This document shows, piece after piece, positions 33,074-42,568 of a stretch of DNA of 64,000 bases (position 1 is the stretch's first letter; the number at the start of each line of letters is the position of its first letter). The notes below the pieces were generated by a model. The model did no database searches and was not told where the DNA came from. It saw only the letters and a list, made by a program, of their open reading frames with translations. The DNA comes from Myxococcus fulvus (GTDB lineage Bacteria > Myxococcota > Myxococcia > Myxococcales > Myxococcaceae), in the NCBI RefSeq assembly GCF_900111765.1, contig NZ_FOIB01000002.1:744001-808000 (forward strand), given 5' to 3'. The position numbers and the translations under genes were made by a program.

Positions 33074-34540
33074 ATGCCGAAAGCCCCCAGTATCGAGAAG
33101 CTCCTCCAGAACGGGTCGGCCGAGTGGAACCGACTGCGCAAGGGCGGTCAGGTCCCGACCGAGCACACTGGCGCCACCTTCACGCAACTTTTCTCCGCGA
33201 ACGCGGACCTGTCGGGCCTCGGGCTCGTGGGCTCCGAGTGGGAGCGGTGCGATCTGTCCAAAATCAACTTCCGGGACTCGGACCTGTCCAACGCCTATTT
33301 CCACGGCGGACGGCTGCAGGACTGTGACTTCCGGGGTGCGAACCTCGAGGGCGCGACCTTCGAGAAGCTGAAGCTGCTCCGCTGTGACTTCACGGGCGCC
33401 AAGGGTCTGGACGACCTGGAGATGGACGACGTGGACATGGACCGCGTCGTCGGTCTGGACGGAGAGGAGGCCCCGCCTCCGCCGCCTCCTCCGGCCCAGG
33501 GAATCACGGCGTTCACCCGCGAACAGCGGGAGAAGGCGCTCGGGGTGCAGGCCTCGGCGCTGCTGCAGGGTGAGCCCCTGCAGGAGGAGCTGCCTCCGTT
33601 CAAGCCGCAGGACCCGCCCGGCTCGTTGTTCTTCCGGGGCCTGAAGCGCCTGGCGATGCCGCCGTTGTGGGTGTTGGACGTGCCGGGCTTGAGGCCGCTG
33701 GTGCCGCAGCGGATGCCGCCGGGCAGCTCGCTGGAGACGCTCTACCGCGAGGCGGTGAAGACGCGGCTGGAGAACAAGAAGCCGCTGGCGGACAGCTCGG
33801 TGGTGGAGAAGGCGCAGGGCGCGCTGCACATGGGCGCCAAGGACGCGGCGGTGGCGGCCATGTACCTGCGCGAGGTGGGCGTGGTGCCGCTGTTCCGCTT
33901 CTCCGCGGCGCAGGTGCTCAAGAAGGCGCTGCGCGAGGAGGTGGAGGTGGATGACCTGACGGGCTCCATCGACCCGCGGACGACGGGCGCGCTGCTGGAG
34001 CTGCGGCTGACGCACGAGGTGGTGGAGCACCTGCCGGTGGCGCGGCAGCGGCTGGCGGCGACGCAGCTGTACACGGCGCTGTTGGAGGCGGGCTTCAACC
34101 CGGAGAACAACTGGGACGAGGCGCTGGAGTCGAGCCCCGCCTCGCAGCAGCTCGCCCAGGACGCGACGGGCGAGGACCGCAACGCGCTGTACGAGGGCTT
34201 CCAGGTCTTCGCGGCGCTGCCCGAGGAGGCGCGGCTGCGCCGGCTGGCGTACCTGGCCGAGTCGGTGACCAACCTGGAGCTGGTGAGCCGGCTGCCGGAG
34301 GGGATGGAGCCGTCGTGGCTGAACGGGCCCGAGGCGCGCGAGTGCGACAAGCGGGAGATGACGTACGTGCAGTCGCTGAAGGCGGAGGACATCCCGACCA
34401 AGGTGGCGGCGCTGGCGAAGGCGGAGCTCGGCGTCCCCGAGGGCGAGGTGCCCGAGGAGAGCGACGGAGACCTGTTCATCCACCTGCGCTGTGACGTGTG
34501 TGGCAAGGAGAAGCTCATCGTCCAATCGCCGGAGGAGTGA
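33074..34540 (+). CDS. Pentapeptide-repeat protein with helical C-terminal region
   Basis: 488 residues. Residues about 38-100 form pentapeptide repeats (ADLSG, CDLSK, INFRD, SDLSN, CDFRG, ANLEG, CDFTG), which fold as a right-handed quadrilateral beta helix. A run of seven prolines near 143 separates them from about 330 mostly helical residues with no recognised domain. The very C-terminus has CDVC, half of a possible zinc site. No signal peptide, so cytoplasmic. ATG 33074 is the first Met before the repeats. The isolated pentapeptide segment suggests protein or DNA-surface mimicry as in gyrase-binding proteins, but the helical part dominates and function is unknown. Confidence 0.85.
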   Translation: MPKAPSIEKLLQNGSAEWNRLRKGGQVPTEHTGATFTQLFSANADLSGLGLVGSEWERCDLSKINFRDSDLSNAYFHGGRLQDCDFRGANLEGATFEKLKLLRCDFTGAKGLDDLEMDDVDMDRVVGLDGEEAPPPPPPPAQGITAFTREQREKALGVQASALLQGEPLQEELPPFKPQDPPGSLFFRGLKRLAMPPLWVLDVPGLRPLVPQRMPPGSSLETLYREAVKTRLENKKPLADSSVVEKAQGALHMGAKDAAVAAMYLREVGVVPLFRFSAAQVLKKALREEVEVDDLTGSIDPRTTGALLELRLTHEVVEHLPVARQRLAATQLYTALLEAGFNPENNWDEALESSPASQQLAQDATGEDRNALYEGFQVFAALPEEARLRRLAYLAESVTNLELVSRLPEGMEPSWLNGPEARECDKREMTYVQSLKAEDIPTKVAALAKAELGVPEGEVPEESDGDLFIHLRCDVCGKEKLIVQSPEE

Positions 34541-34666
34541 CGTCCCGGCAGGACGTGTGAGGCCCTCGGGGCCGCTGGGGTTCCCTCTTCGGGACCTGGC
34601 GGCCCCGTGGTGTTCGTGGGGCACGGTGGATTGACGGTGTGCGCGGTGCTCGCGCACGCTCGGGGG

Positions 34667-35302
34667 ATGGTCGACGACGCTCGGGTGTCGGCGGTGCCGC
34701 GGGATGGATGGTCCAGGTGGGGACTGATGGCGCAGTTGCTGCTCGCCGTCGTCCTGTTCGCGGCCGTGCCCTACGCGATGTCGATGGTGCCTTTCGAGCG
34801 CATCTACACCGATGGCGCATACAACGCGCCGCACACGGAGGATCCTCTGTTCCCGGTTCGATGGCGGCTCATCGCCCTGGGGGCTTGGGTTCCAGTCCTC
34901 TCGATGCCGTTCGCTGTCCTCGCATGGAAGAGGAGGCATGCGCACCTGGAGCTCTGGCTGTTGCAGGTGAGCCTGCTGCTGTGCGTCTGCGTCATCGGGT
35001 GGAGGAACTTCCCGTACTACGTGCTGGGCATCTACCGGGCGTACCTCGGCGAGGCGCGCGTAGCGGACTTCGACCCGAAGGGGCTCCTCGAGCCATACCG
35101 TTCGACGGGTTACGTCCCTGATTGGGAGATGCTGCTCCTCTACCCTGTCGCGCTCGTGGCGGTGCCTCTCATCGGCTACCGCCTCTTCCAGGAGCGCAAG
35201 CGGATGTCACGCGCGTTCGTCCTGGGCATTGCCATGTGCCTCGCCACGACGGTGTTCGCATTCCTCAGCACCCCGGGATTCAGCGACTGGCTCGTGGACT
35301 GA
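34667..35302 (+). CDS. Hypothetical membrane protein, four helices
   Basis: 211 residues with about four hydrophobic helices (approximately residues 19-40, 65-83, 90-107 and 165-183) and a last one near the C-terminus. The loop between the first and second contains an acidic, His-bearing stretch (DGAYNAPHTEDPLFP). No family recognised. The start is uncertain: ATG 34667 is used, but the Shine-Dalgarno-like GGGGG is too close, and a GTG at 34607 would extend the protein by 20 residues. It lies 126 nt downstream of the pentapeptide gene and may be a separate unit. Confidence 0.65.
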   Translation: MVDDARVSAVPRDGWSRWGLMAQLLLAVVLFAAVPYAMSMVPFERIYTDGAYNAPHTEDPLFPVRWRLIALGAWVPVLSMPFAVLAWKRRHAHLELWLLQVSLLLCVCVIGWRNFPYYVLGIYRAYLGEARVADFDPKGLLEPYRSTGYVPDWEMLLLYPVALVAVPLIGYRLFQERKRMSRAFVLGIAMCLATTVFAFLSTPGFSDWLVD

Positions 35303-35425
35303 GCAAGCCGTCTCCCACGCCAGTCCGCAGGGCCCCCAGGCGACCAGACGGTGCTCTTCGCATGGTGCTCACGAGCGGGCGGAGTGATGCCCAGCTTGTC
35401 CGCGACATCCGGGGGAGGAGCCAGC

Positions 35426-36325
35426 ATGCCGGCGGTCCAGCACAAGACGGTGGACGTGGATGGCCTCGAGATTTTCTACCGCGAGGCAGGGCCCGAGGAC
35501 GCGCCCGTGGTGCTGCTTCCCCACGGCTATCCGTGCTCGTCCTTCCAGTTCCGCAATCTGCTGCCCGCGCTCTCGGACTCGTGGCGGCTGATTGCACCGG
35601 ACGCACCATGCTTCGGTTACAGCGCGACGCCGTCACCCCGCCGGTTCAGCTACACGTTCGATGGATACGCGCGCTTCCTCGAGCGCTTCGTGGAGACGCT
35701 GGGGCTCACGCGCTACGCGCTGTACCTGCATGACTACGGCTCACAGTTCGGCTTCCGCCTCGCGCTGCGTGCACCGGAGCGTGTCGCCGCGCTCATCATC
35801 CAGAACGGCGACATCTACGAGGACCAGTTCGGACCCAAGTACCGGATGCTGAAGGAGCAGTGGTCGAACCCGACGCCAGAGGGCCGCAGGAAGCTGGTCG
35901 CCGCGGTGAGCGAGGAGGGCTTCAAGGACGAGTTCATCGGCGAGATTCCCGAGCATCTCATCGACCGCATCAGCCCGGACCTGTGGACACTCCACTGGGC
36001 GCTGGTGCAGCGCTTCGACCGGCGCATGAATCTTGTCCACCTGCTAGAAGACCAACGCACGACACTCGCGTGGATGCCGCGCTATCAGGCGTACCTGCGT
36101 GAGCACCGTCCACCCACGCTGATTCTGTGGGGCCCCCACGACGGCTACATGCCCGAGGGCGCGGGACGCGCGTACCTGCGCGATGTGCCGGACGCGGAGC
36201 TGCACATGCTCGACGCGGGACACTGGGCGCTGGAGACGCACCTGAACGAAATCGCCTTCCACATGCGGCGCTTCCTCCAGCGCGTGCACCTGTCCCACGC
36301 GGCGAGCACGACCTGGGTCACCTGA
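35426..36325 (+). CDS. Alpha/beta hydrolase of the Asp-nucleophile (dehalogenase/epoxide hydrolase) type
   Basis: 299 residues. The nucleophile elbow is LHDYGSQFGF, so the nucleophile is Asp103 rather than Ser, as in haloalkane dehalogenases and epoxide hydrolases. The oxyanion segment is PHGYPCSSFQFRN, the acid is Asp239 in WGPHDGYMP and the base His266 in DAGHWALE. Compared with haloalkane dehalogenases, the halide-holding Asn of HGNP is Tyr and the Trp following HD is also Tyr, so halide chemistry is doubtful; epoxide or fluoroacetate-type substrates remain possible. ATG 35426 follows GGGGAGGAG. It stands alone. Confidence 0.88.
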   Translation: MPAVQHKTVDVDGLEIFYREAGPEDAPVVLLPHGYPCSSFQFRNLLPALSDSWRLIAPDAPCFGYSATPSPRRFSYTFDGYARFLERFVETLGLTRYALYLHDYGSQFGFRLALRAPERVAALIIQNGDIYEDQFGPKYRMLKEQWSNPTPEGRRKLVAAVSEEGFKDEFIGEIPEHLIDRISPDLWTLHWALVQRFDRRMNLVHLLEDQRTTLAWMPRYQAYLREHRPPTLILWGPHDGYMPEGAGRAYLRDVPDAELHMLDAGHWALETHLNEIAFHMRRFLQRVHLSHAASTTWVT

Positions 36326-36491
36326 ATCACAACCCGAGCGACATCACGTGAGCGCCACGAGTACGAGCGTTCGTTGCGCGCACGACCCGGTGCCGCGCAA
36401 CTCCGCCGACAATGGCGTGCGCAATCTCGAGGCCGTGAGGTTCTCTCCACGCGAAGCACGGCGATGAACCCAACCTCGAGAGGAATCAACC

Positions 36492-37088
36492 ATGCGTGGA
36501 GCAGGATGGATTGTGAGCGCGATGTTGCTCGGTGCCTGCGGAGCGGAGGACGTCACCGCGAGCCCCGAGGCCCCTCGGCCCGATGAGCCCCTCGGCCAGG
36601 AAGCCCAGTCCCTGGACATCCGGGACACCGTGACGGGCAGCTACGACACCACCGGCGTGATGTACTTCACCGAGGATGGCGTGACGGAGGAGATGGAGAC
36701 GTTCGACGTCGTCACCGTCGCGCCCCGAGGCGCGGCGCCCGGCTTGAACGTCTCCATCCTCTCGTTCGAGGGATGCGAGATCCCCTCCCTCCTCACGAGC
36801 CCGCGCTCCTTCCTCGTCTTCCCGAAGACGTGCACGGCCAGCCCCGCGCCGGGATGCACCCTCGTCATGGCCTTCAATGGAGGCTGGGGCTACGTCAACC
36901 GCGACGAGGTGCTGAGCGTCTCGCTCCACTCGGTCCTCACGGGAGACTGTGGCGCGGGACCGGTGGAGATCGACGTCGTCACGCAGCTCTCGGGCCCGCG
37001 CATCTCATCGCCCGCGCTCACGGGCACCCACACGGGTGAGACAGGAATGAGCGCCCTGCTGCGACACCTGTCGCGCAAGACGCGCTGA
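36492..37088 (+). CDS. Hypothetical lipoprotein
   Basis: 198 residues with a lipoprotein signal: basic start, hydrophobic core, lipobox LGAC with Cys16. The mature part opens with a Pro/Glu-rich linker and continues as a probable beta-sandwich with paired Cys (GCEIPS, KTCTASPAPGC, DCGAG) that may form disulfides in the periplasm. No family recognised. AGAGGAATCAACC precedes ATG 36492. It converges on the MOSC gene with a 3-nt gap between stops. An outer-membrane-anchored small domain protein is the most that can be said. Confidence 0.75.
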   Translation: MRGAGWIVSAMLLGACGAEDVTASPEAPRPDEPLGQEAQSLDIRDTVTGSYDTTGVMYFTEDGVTEEMETFDVVTVAPRGAAPGLNVSILSFEGCEIPSLLTSPRSFLVFPKTCTASPAPGCTLVMAFNGGWGYVNRDEVLSVSLHSVLTGDCGAGPVEIDVVTQLSGPRISSPALTGTHTGETGMSALLRHLSRKTR

Positions 37089-37091
37089 GCC

Positions 37092-37670
37092 TCACGGCAA
37101 CACGTACGTCACCGGCTTCGGCAACATCACGCGGACTTCATCCCCCGCGCGGATGACGCCGGGCCGGTCCACCCAGGCCACGAGCCCCCGCTTCTCCCAC
37201 GCGGCCTTCACGAAGCGGCTCGCGAGCTTCTCCTTGTCCGGATGGTGCTCGCCAATCACCTTGCCCGGCCCGATGCAGGGCTCGTTCTCCCCCTCCACCG
37301 CCAGCACCGCGTCCTCCGGGAAGAAGATGCGCGAGCCCGGTGGCAGGAACGTCAGCCGGGGGATGCCCACCAGCTCCAGATTGGCCCCCAGCCATGACGC
37401 CAGGACCTTGGGGATGCCGAGCGTCTCGGCCACCACCGCCAGCTCCTCCGTCGACACCAGCGACAGCTGCCGTGTGTTCCGGATGGGCGTCCCTTTCGGA
37501 TACCAGGGCGTGCGCACGTCCGCCGGGCGCGTGTGCCCCGCGTGCCTGTCCCCGTCGATGCCCTCGAACGTCACGCGCACCTCCTCCAGCTCGCGCGTGA
37601 CGAAGGTCTTCTGCTCGGTGCACACCAGGACTCGGACCGCGCGGCCGATGAGCTGCGGAGACGGAGGCAT
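37092..37670 (-). CDS. MOSC-domain protein
   Basis: 192-residue single MOSC domain, named for the molybdenum cofactor sulfurase C-terminal fold. The conserved Cys is in NEPCIGPGKVI near residue 132, next to the usual acidic/His positions. Stand-alone MOSC proteins such as YiiM bind molybdenum cofactor and carry out N-hydroxy reductions or sulfur transfer, generally with redox partners. Substrate here is unknown. ATG 37670 is the obvious start at the beginning of the domain. It lies 30 nt downstream of the MBL nuclease-like gene on the same strand. Confidence 0.88.
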   Translation of the reverse strand: MPPSPQLIGRAVRVLVCTEQKTFVTRELEEVRVTFEGIDGDRHAGHTRPADVRTPWYPKGTPIRNTRQLSLVSTEELAVVAETLGIPKVLASWLGANLELVGIPRLTFLPPGSRIFFPEDAVLAVEGENEPCIGPGKVIGEHHPDKEKLASRFVKAAWEKRGLVAWVDRPGVIRAGDEVRVMLPKPVTYVLP

Positions 37671-37700
37671 GCCCCTCTTCTTACTCCGCTCCCCGCCGCT

Positions 37701-38678
37701 TCACAGCAACGCGAGCTGCTGCGGCTTGCCCCCGAGCGGCCGGGCATCCACCCCGTCGTCCCTCAGCGCCTGCGCCAGCTCCTCCGCGAAGCCGAAGCAC
37801 GTAATCACCTCGCTCGCCCCCGTCGCCTTCACGTACGCCTTCAACGACGGGAAGTCCGCGTGGTCCGACACCGGAAACGCCACGTCCGCGCCGTAGCGCC
37901 GCGCCGCCCCAGGGTCCATCGCCCACCCCGTCAACACCGCCGTCCCTCGCGGCCACAGGTGCGCCAGCGCCCCACCTCGCGCCTGATGCGGCGGGAAGAA
38001 CAGCACCTCACCCGGCTCCACCGTCCCCGTGTAGCAACGCAGGTTCTCGATCGGCACCCCCAGCTCCCCGTAGAGCTGGGCGACCTCGAAAATCGACGGG
38101 TGCGCCACCAGCGAGAACCCTCGACCCGCGAGGAACTTCATCGACTCCTGGCTCTTGCCCAACGGATACCCGAGCACCACCGGCACCGCGCCCCGCTCGA
38201 GCTGCCGACGCACCCACGCCTCCACCTGCCCCATCACCTCGTCACGCGGCGGGAAGCGATAGCGCGGATGCCCGAAGGTCGACTCGATGACCAGCGTGTC
38301 GCACTCGGCCACCTCCGTCGCCTCGGCCGTCAACGACGGCACCACGTTCAAGTCTCCCGTGTACACCACACGCCGACCATCCGAGCGGATGACGCGCAGC
38401 TGAGCGCTGCCCAGGATGTGCCCCGCCGGCAGCAGCTCCAACACCAGCGGCCCCAGCTCGAACGGTCGACGGTACGGCGCAGCCAGGGGCGCGCTCACCG
38501 GCCCCAGCCGATGCTCCATGAAGCGCAGCGTCGCCACCGTGGCGATGGTGCGCTCATGCCGGGCGATGTGGTCCGAATGCCCATGGCTCACGAAGCACAA
38601 CGGCGACTTGCGCTTCGCGTCCAGCGACAGGAGGGTGCCCGTCAGGTGCATCCCGTTTCGACGCAGCTCCACGCTCAT
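37701..38678 (-). CDS. MBL-fold exonuclease-like metallohydrolase
   Basis: 325-residue metallo-beta-lactamase-fold protein. The metal motif SHGHSDHI is at residues 31-38, further ligands are in AGHILGSAQL, TGDLN, and the C-terminal VSDHADF. The central segment (GYPLGKSQESM) corresponds to the beta-CASP-like cap found in nucleic-acid-processing members. Length and layout match the so-called ligase-associated DNA exonuclease group, though no DNA ligase gene is adjacent in this window. RNA or DNA end processing is therefore the family expectation, not shown. ATG 38678 fits the domain start. Confidence 0.85.
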   Translation of the reverse strand: MSVELRRNGMHLTGTLLSLDAKRKSPLCFVSHGHSDHIARHERTIATVATLRFMEHRLGPVSAPLAAPYRRPFELGPLVLELLPAGHILGSAQLRVIRSDGRRVVYTGDLNVVPSLTAEATEVAECDTLVIESTFGHPRYRFPPRDEVMGQVEAWVRRQLERGAVPVVLGYPLGKSQESMKFLAGRGFSLVAHPSIFEVAQLYGELGVPIENLRCYTGTVEPGEVLFFPPHQARGGALAHLWPRGTAVLTGWAMDPGAARRYGADVAFPVSDHADFPSLKAYVKATGASEVITCFGFAEELAQALRDDGVDARPLGGKPQQLALL

Positions 38679-38758
38679 GGCAAGGCTCGCGGATATAGCG
38701 CGTCACGGGCCCGGCGCGCCGCTTCTCTTCGGCCCGCCGCACGCCCGCTCGGGGGGCG

Positions 38759-39715
38759 TCAGCCCTGTCCTCGGACTCGGCGTGACTTCCACCACGCCCA
38801 GGCCGGTGAGCCCAGCTCCGCCACCAGCACCCCCAGGAGGATGAGCCCGCCGCCCATCGCCTCCGGCGCGCCCAGTCGCTCGTAGCCCAGCACCACCGAG
38901 TAGATGGACGCGAACACCGGCTCCAGCGCGTAGATGACCGCCGCGCGCACCGCGGACGTGCGCGCCTGCGCCCACGTCTGCACGCTGATGGCGAAGGCGC
39001 TGGGCAAGAGCCCACACACCAGCACCGCCATCACCAGCGAGGGCTGCCACTCCACCCTGCGCGTGACGAAGGGCAGGCACGCCGCGGACATCAGCGCCAC
39101 GCCCCACAGCTGCACCGCCACCATCCCCAGCACGCCGTCCTTCGACGCGTACCGCTCCGTGAAGGTGATGTGCGCCGCGTACGCCACCGCGCAGCCGAGC
39201 GACAGCAGCTCCCCCAGGTTCAACCACCCACCGCCCTCGCCCGGCGCCGGCCGCGTGAGCAGGTAGAGCCCCGCCGCGGACATCGCCACGCCCACCAGCG
39301 CCGCGGGCTTCGGCGCGCGCCGGAACACCAGCAGCGACAGCAGCGGGACGAACAGCACGGCCATCCCGGTGATGAACGCCGAGCGCGACGGCGTGGTAAA
39401 CGTCAGCCCCCACGTCTGGAGCGCGAAGCCCAGGAACAGGAACGTCGCCAGCAGCGCGCCGTGGCGCAGGTTCGTCGGGTTCAACACCTGACGGCCCGCG
39501 AGCGCGCTCAGCGCCACCGCGCCCACCCCGAAGCGCAGCGACAGGAAGGTGAACGGGTCCGCGTAGCTCAGCGCGTCCTTCACCACCACGAAGGTGACAC
39601 CCCAGATGAGGGTGATGAAGACGAGCGCGCCGTCCGCCTGGAGCCCTCGAAGTCTCCCCAGGAAGGACGGCCCACGGCCCAAGCTGTCGGGAGTCGAGGT
39701 GTTCACGGCGGGCAC
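38759..39715 (-). CDS. EamA/DMT-family transporter
   Basis: 318-residue inner-membrane protein with about ten helices in two homologous EamA repeats (first from about 30-160, second from about 170-300). GTLIWGVTFV-type and TPSRSAFITGMAVLFVPL segments are typical of drug/metabolite transporters. GTG 39715 is the likely start. It lies 42 nt downstream of the GNAT fusion gene on the same strand. A second, unrelated EamA transporter occurs at 63005. Likely exports or imports a small metabolite; substrate not readable. Confidence 0.85.
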   Translation of the reverse strand: MPAVNTSTPDSLGRGPSFLGRLRGLQADGALVFITLIWGVTFVVVKDALSYADPFTFLSLRFGVGAVALSALAGRQVLNPTNLRHGALLATFLFLGFALQTWGLTFTTPSRSAFITGMAVLFVPLLSLLVFRRAPKPAALVGVAMSAAGLYLLTRPAPGEGGGWLNLGELLSLGCAVAYAAHITFTERYASKDGVLGMVAVQLWGVALMSAACLPFVTRRVEWQPSLVMAVLVCGLLPSAFAISVQTWAQARTSAVRAAVIYALEPVFASIYSVVLGYERLGAPEAMGGGLILLGVLVAELGSPAWAWWKSRRVRGQG

Positions 39716-39757
39716 GACGTTTCGCCTACCCCGGCGTGCCGCGCAACCCCCGTCGCT

Positions 39758-40741
39758 TCAGCGCGCGGAGGCCCGCTCCAGGACGACCAGGCGCTTGGAG
39801 CGACCCGCCGCGTCCCACGCCTCGTTCGTGCGCCGGGTCAGCGCCTCCGTGGCGAGCCGGAAGCCCAGCCCCTCGAAGGTCTTCAGCGACGCGGCGTTGT
39901 CCTCGTCCACGTCCGCCTGCACGCTGGGCTCGCCCTGTCGGTGGGACTCCTCCAGCAGGCACTCCAAGAGCTGCGTCGCCACGCCCATCCGCCGGGCCTG
40001 CGGCGCCACCACCAGCGAGCGCACCCAGACACCATCCAGGGGCAGCCCCTCCTGGCGATACGAGTCCACCCACGCGAAGCCGTGCAGCCGCCCCTTCGAG
40101 TCCAGCGCGCCCGCCGCCGCTCCCCGACGCTCGGTCGGCTCCAGGCCCCAGCGCTCCCGGAGCTGCCGGCGCAGGAAGCTGGCGGAGACGACCAGGCGCT
40201 CGCTCGCGAAGGTGACGAGCGCGTCCAAATCCCCAGCCCGCAGCAGGCGTATCTCCAGCGGCCCCACCAGGTGGCGCCGCAGGGGCCTGGACCAGTTGGA
40301 GAAGAAGAAGTCCCGCACGCCCCGATAGACTAGCCGGGTCCGGGGCTGTGCCCACGCGGACGCCAGCGTCCACTGCGTCACCCACAGCGCCGGCCCCAAG
40401 GGCCGGGGCAGCGGCAGCAGCCACCGCCCACGGCGCAGCGCGACGGCGCGACCCAGCAACTCCCCGTCCTCCCGCTGCTCGGCGCCCAGCAGCGGCGCCG
40501 TGCTCCAGGGCTGGGTGGCCACCACCACCTGGGCCGTCAGCATCCGCCCCTGGCGCACCAGCACCACGTCACCGCGCGCCGTCTCGTCCGGCCCGCAGCG
40601 CAGCACCCGCACCGAGTCACCGGCGCGCAGCAGCGGGAACAAGCCCCCGCCCACACCGCGCACCCAGAGCTTCTGCCCGGGTGGCAGCGCCCTCAGCACG
40701 TCCAGCAGCACCTCGGTGGAAGGCGTCTTGCGCGGCGGCAC
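39758..40741 (-). CDS. Fusion of S24/S26 peptidase-like domain and GNAT acetyltransferase
   Basis: 327 residues. Residues about 15-130 follow the S24/S26 signal-peptidase pattern: GGGLFPLLRAGDSVRVLRC corresponds to the GxSMxPTLRxGD stretch, and GDVVLVRQGRM follows, but the catalytic Ser is Leu or Phe here. Residues about 160-325 are a GNAT acyltransferase with the acetyl-CoA motif SLVVAPQARRMGVATQLL and VDEDNAASLKTFEGLGF. The first module may serve as a binding domain. GTG 40741 is the start used. I do not know a described function for this combination. Confidence 0.8.
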   Translation of the reverse strand: MPPRKTPSTEVLLDVLRALPPGQKLWVRGVGGGLFPLLRAGDSVRVLRCGPDETARGDVVLVRQGRMLTAQVVVATQPWSTAPLLGAEQREDGELLGRAVALRRGRWLLPLPRPLGPALWVTQWTLASAWAQPRTRLVYRGVRDFFFSNWSRPLRRHLVGPLEIRLLRAGDLDALVTFASERLVVSASFLRRQLRERWGLEPTERRGAAAGALDSKGRLHGFAWVDSYRQEGLPLDGVWVRSLVVAPQARRMGVATQLLECLLEESHRQGEPSVQADVDEDNAASLKTFEGLGFRLATEALTRRTNEAWDAAGRSKRLVVLERASAR

Positions 40742-40918
40742 TCGCCACCTCCGGGGAAGTCCGGCCCTGCTCGTGCCTTCCCCTCGTCGGCTGGAATGTA
40801 GCCCCTTCGCTCTCCCACACCAACCGACCCGGACCCGGGCCTATCAACCGCCCCGGTGTCCCGCTAAGAGGAGGGCGCCGCCCACCGGCCGGAGGGTGGC
40901 GCAAGGAGGAGTGAGGTC

Positions 40919-41485
40919 ATGGACGCGACGCCCGAGGGCTCGCTGGTGCCGCAGCGGGGTTGGTGGAGCCGGAACTGGAAGTGGGTGGTGCCCGTGGGCT
41001 GCCTGGGCATGCTGGCCTCGTGCGGCTGCCTGGGCTTCGCGATGGTGGGGCTCGGCGTGAAGTCGCTGAGCAACATGGGCGCGTACACGGACGCGGTGGC
41101 CATTGCCCAGTCCGACGCACAGGTGCGGCGCGCGCTCGGCGCTCCCATCCAGACGGGCCTGCCGAAGCAGTCGGCGGTCCAGTCCATCAACGGCCAGACG
41201 CACGCGAAGTTCACCATCCCCCTGGATGGCCCGCAGGCCGACGGCACGCTCTTCATCGACGCGACGAAGCAGGGCGAGGACGAGTGGCGCTACGACACGC
41301 TCGCCGTCGAGCTCGAGGACGGCAGCCGCATCGACCTGCGCGACGACGCGCCGGACGCCCCCGACGCGTTCCCCAGCGAGGAGACGCCGGAGGACGACGA
41401 GCCGCTGCCGCCTCCGCCGGAGCCTCCCGGCGCCGACGAGAACGTCCCGGCCCGCGGTGGCCGCGACAGCGACATCGAGCTGTAG
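40919..41485 (+). CDS. Coa1-family membrane-anchored protein
   Basis: 188 residues. One transmembrane helix (about 24-48, containing a cluster of Cys in MLASCGCLGF), then a domain of about 80 residues (AIAQSDAQVRRALGAPIQ through LDGPQADGTLFIDATKQGED) that matches the cytochrome oxidase assembly factor Coa1 pattern, and a disordered Glu/Asp/Pro tail. In mitochondria Coa1 assists Cox1 assembly; the bacterial role is less clear and no oxidase genes are near. AAGGAGGAG precedes ATG 40919. Convergent on etfA with a large terminator between. Confidence 0.75.
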   Translation: MDATPEGSLVPQRGWWSRNWKWVVPVGCLGMLASCGCLGFAMVGLGVKSLSNMGAYTDAVAIAQSDAQVRRALGAPIQTGLPKQSAVQSINGQTHAKFTIPLDGPQADGTLFIDATKQGEDEWRYDTLAVELEDGSRIDLRDDAPDAPDAFPSEETPEDDEPLPPPPEPPGADENVPARGGRDSDIEL

Positions 41486-41500
41486 CCGACCTCCGGAAAC

Positions 41501-41551
41501 GACGAAGGGGCGAGCGTGGGAACCCTCGGGTCCCCACTCCCGCCCCTCGTC
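41501..41551. terminator. Long bidirectional terminator, Coa1-like / etfA
   Basis: GACGA and GGGGCG (41501-41512, one bulged A) pair with CGCCCC and TCGTC (41541-41551); an inner GTGGG/CCCAC stem (41516-41520, 41533-41537) caps the hairpin. It occupies the gap between the convergent stops at 41485 and 41575. Confidence 0.75.
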
Positions 41552-41574
41552 AGCCCGAACGGGCCAGCGCGCCG

Positions 41575-42540
<966 letters not shown>

Positions 42541-42568
42541 TGGAGTGTCTCCGTATCTTCCGAGAGGG

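Noticed and set aside
29613-33371. A 1250-codon open frame on the plus strand opposite PBP1A and the pseudouridine synthase
   Set aside because: Both antisense genes have complete catalytic motifs; this frame has only low-complexity His/Arg/Val sequence.
35426-36325. Naming the gene haloalkane dehalogenase
   Set aside because: Both halide-stabilising residues are replaced, so the specific activity is not supported.
39758-40741. Calling the N-terminal domain a functional signal peptidase
   Set aside because: The catalytic Ser position is not Ser, and no membrane anchor is present.
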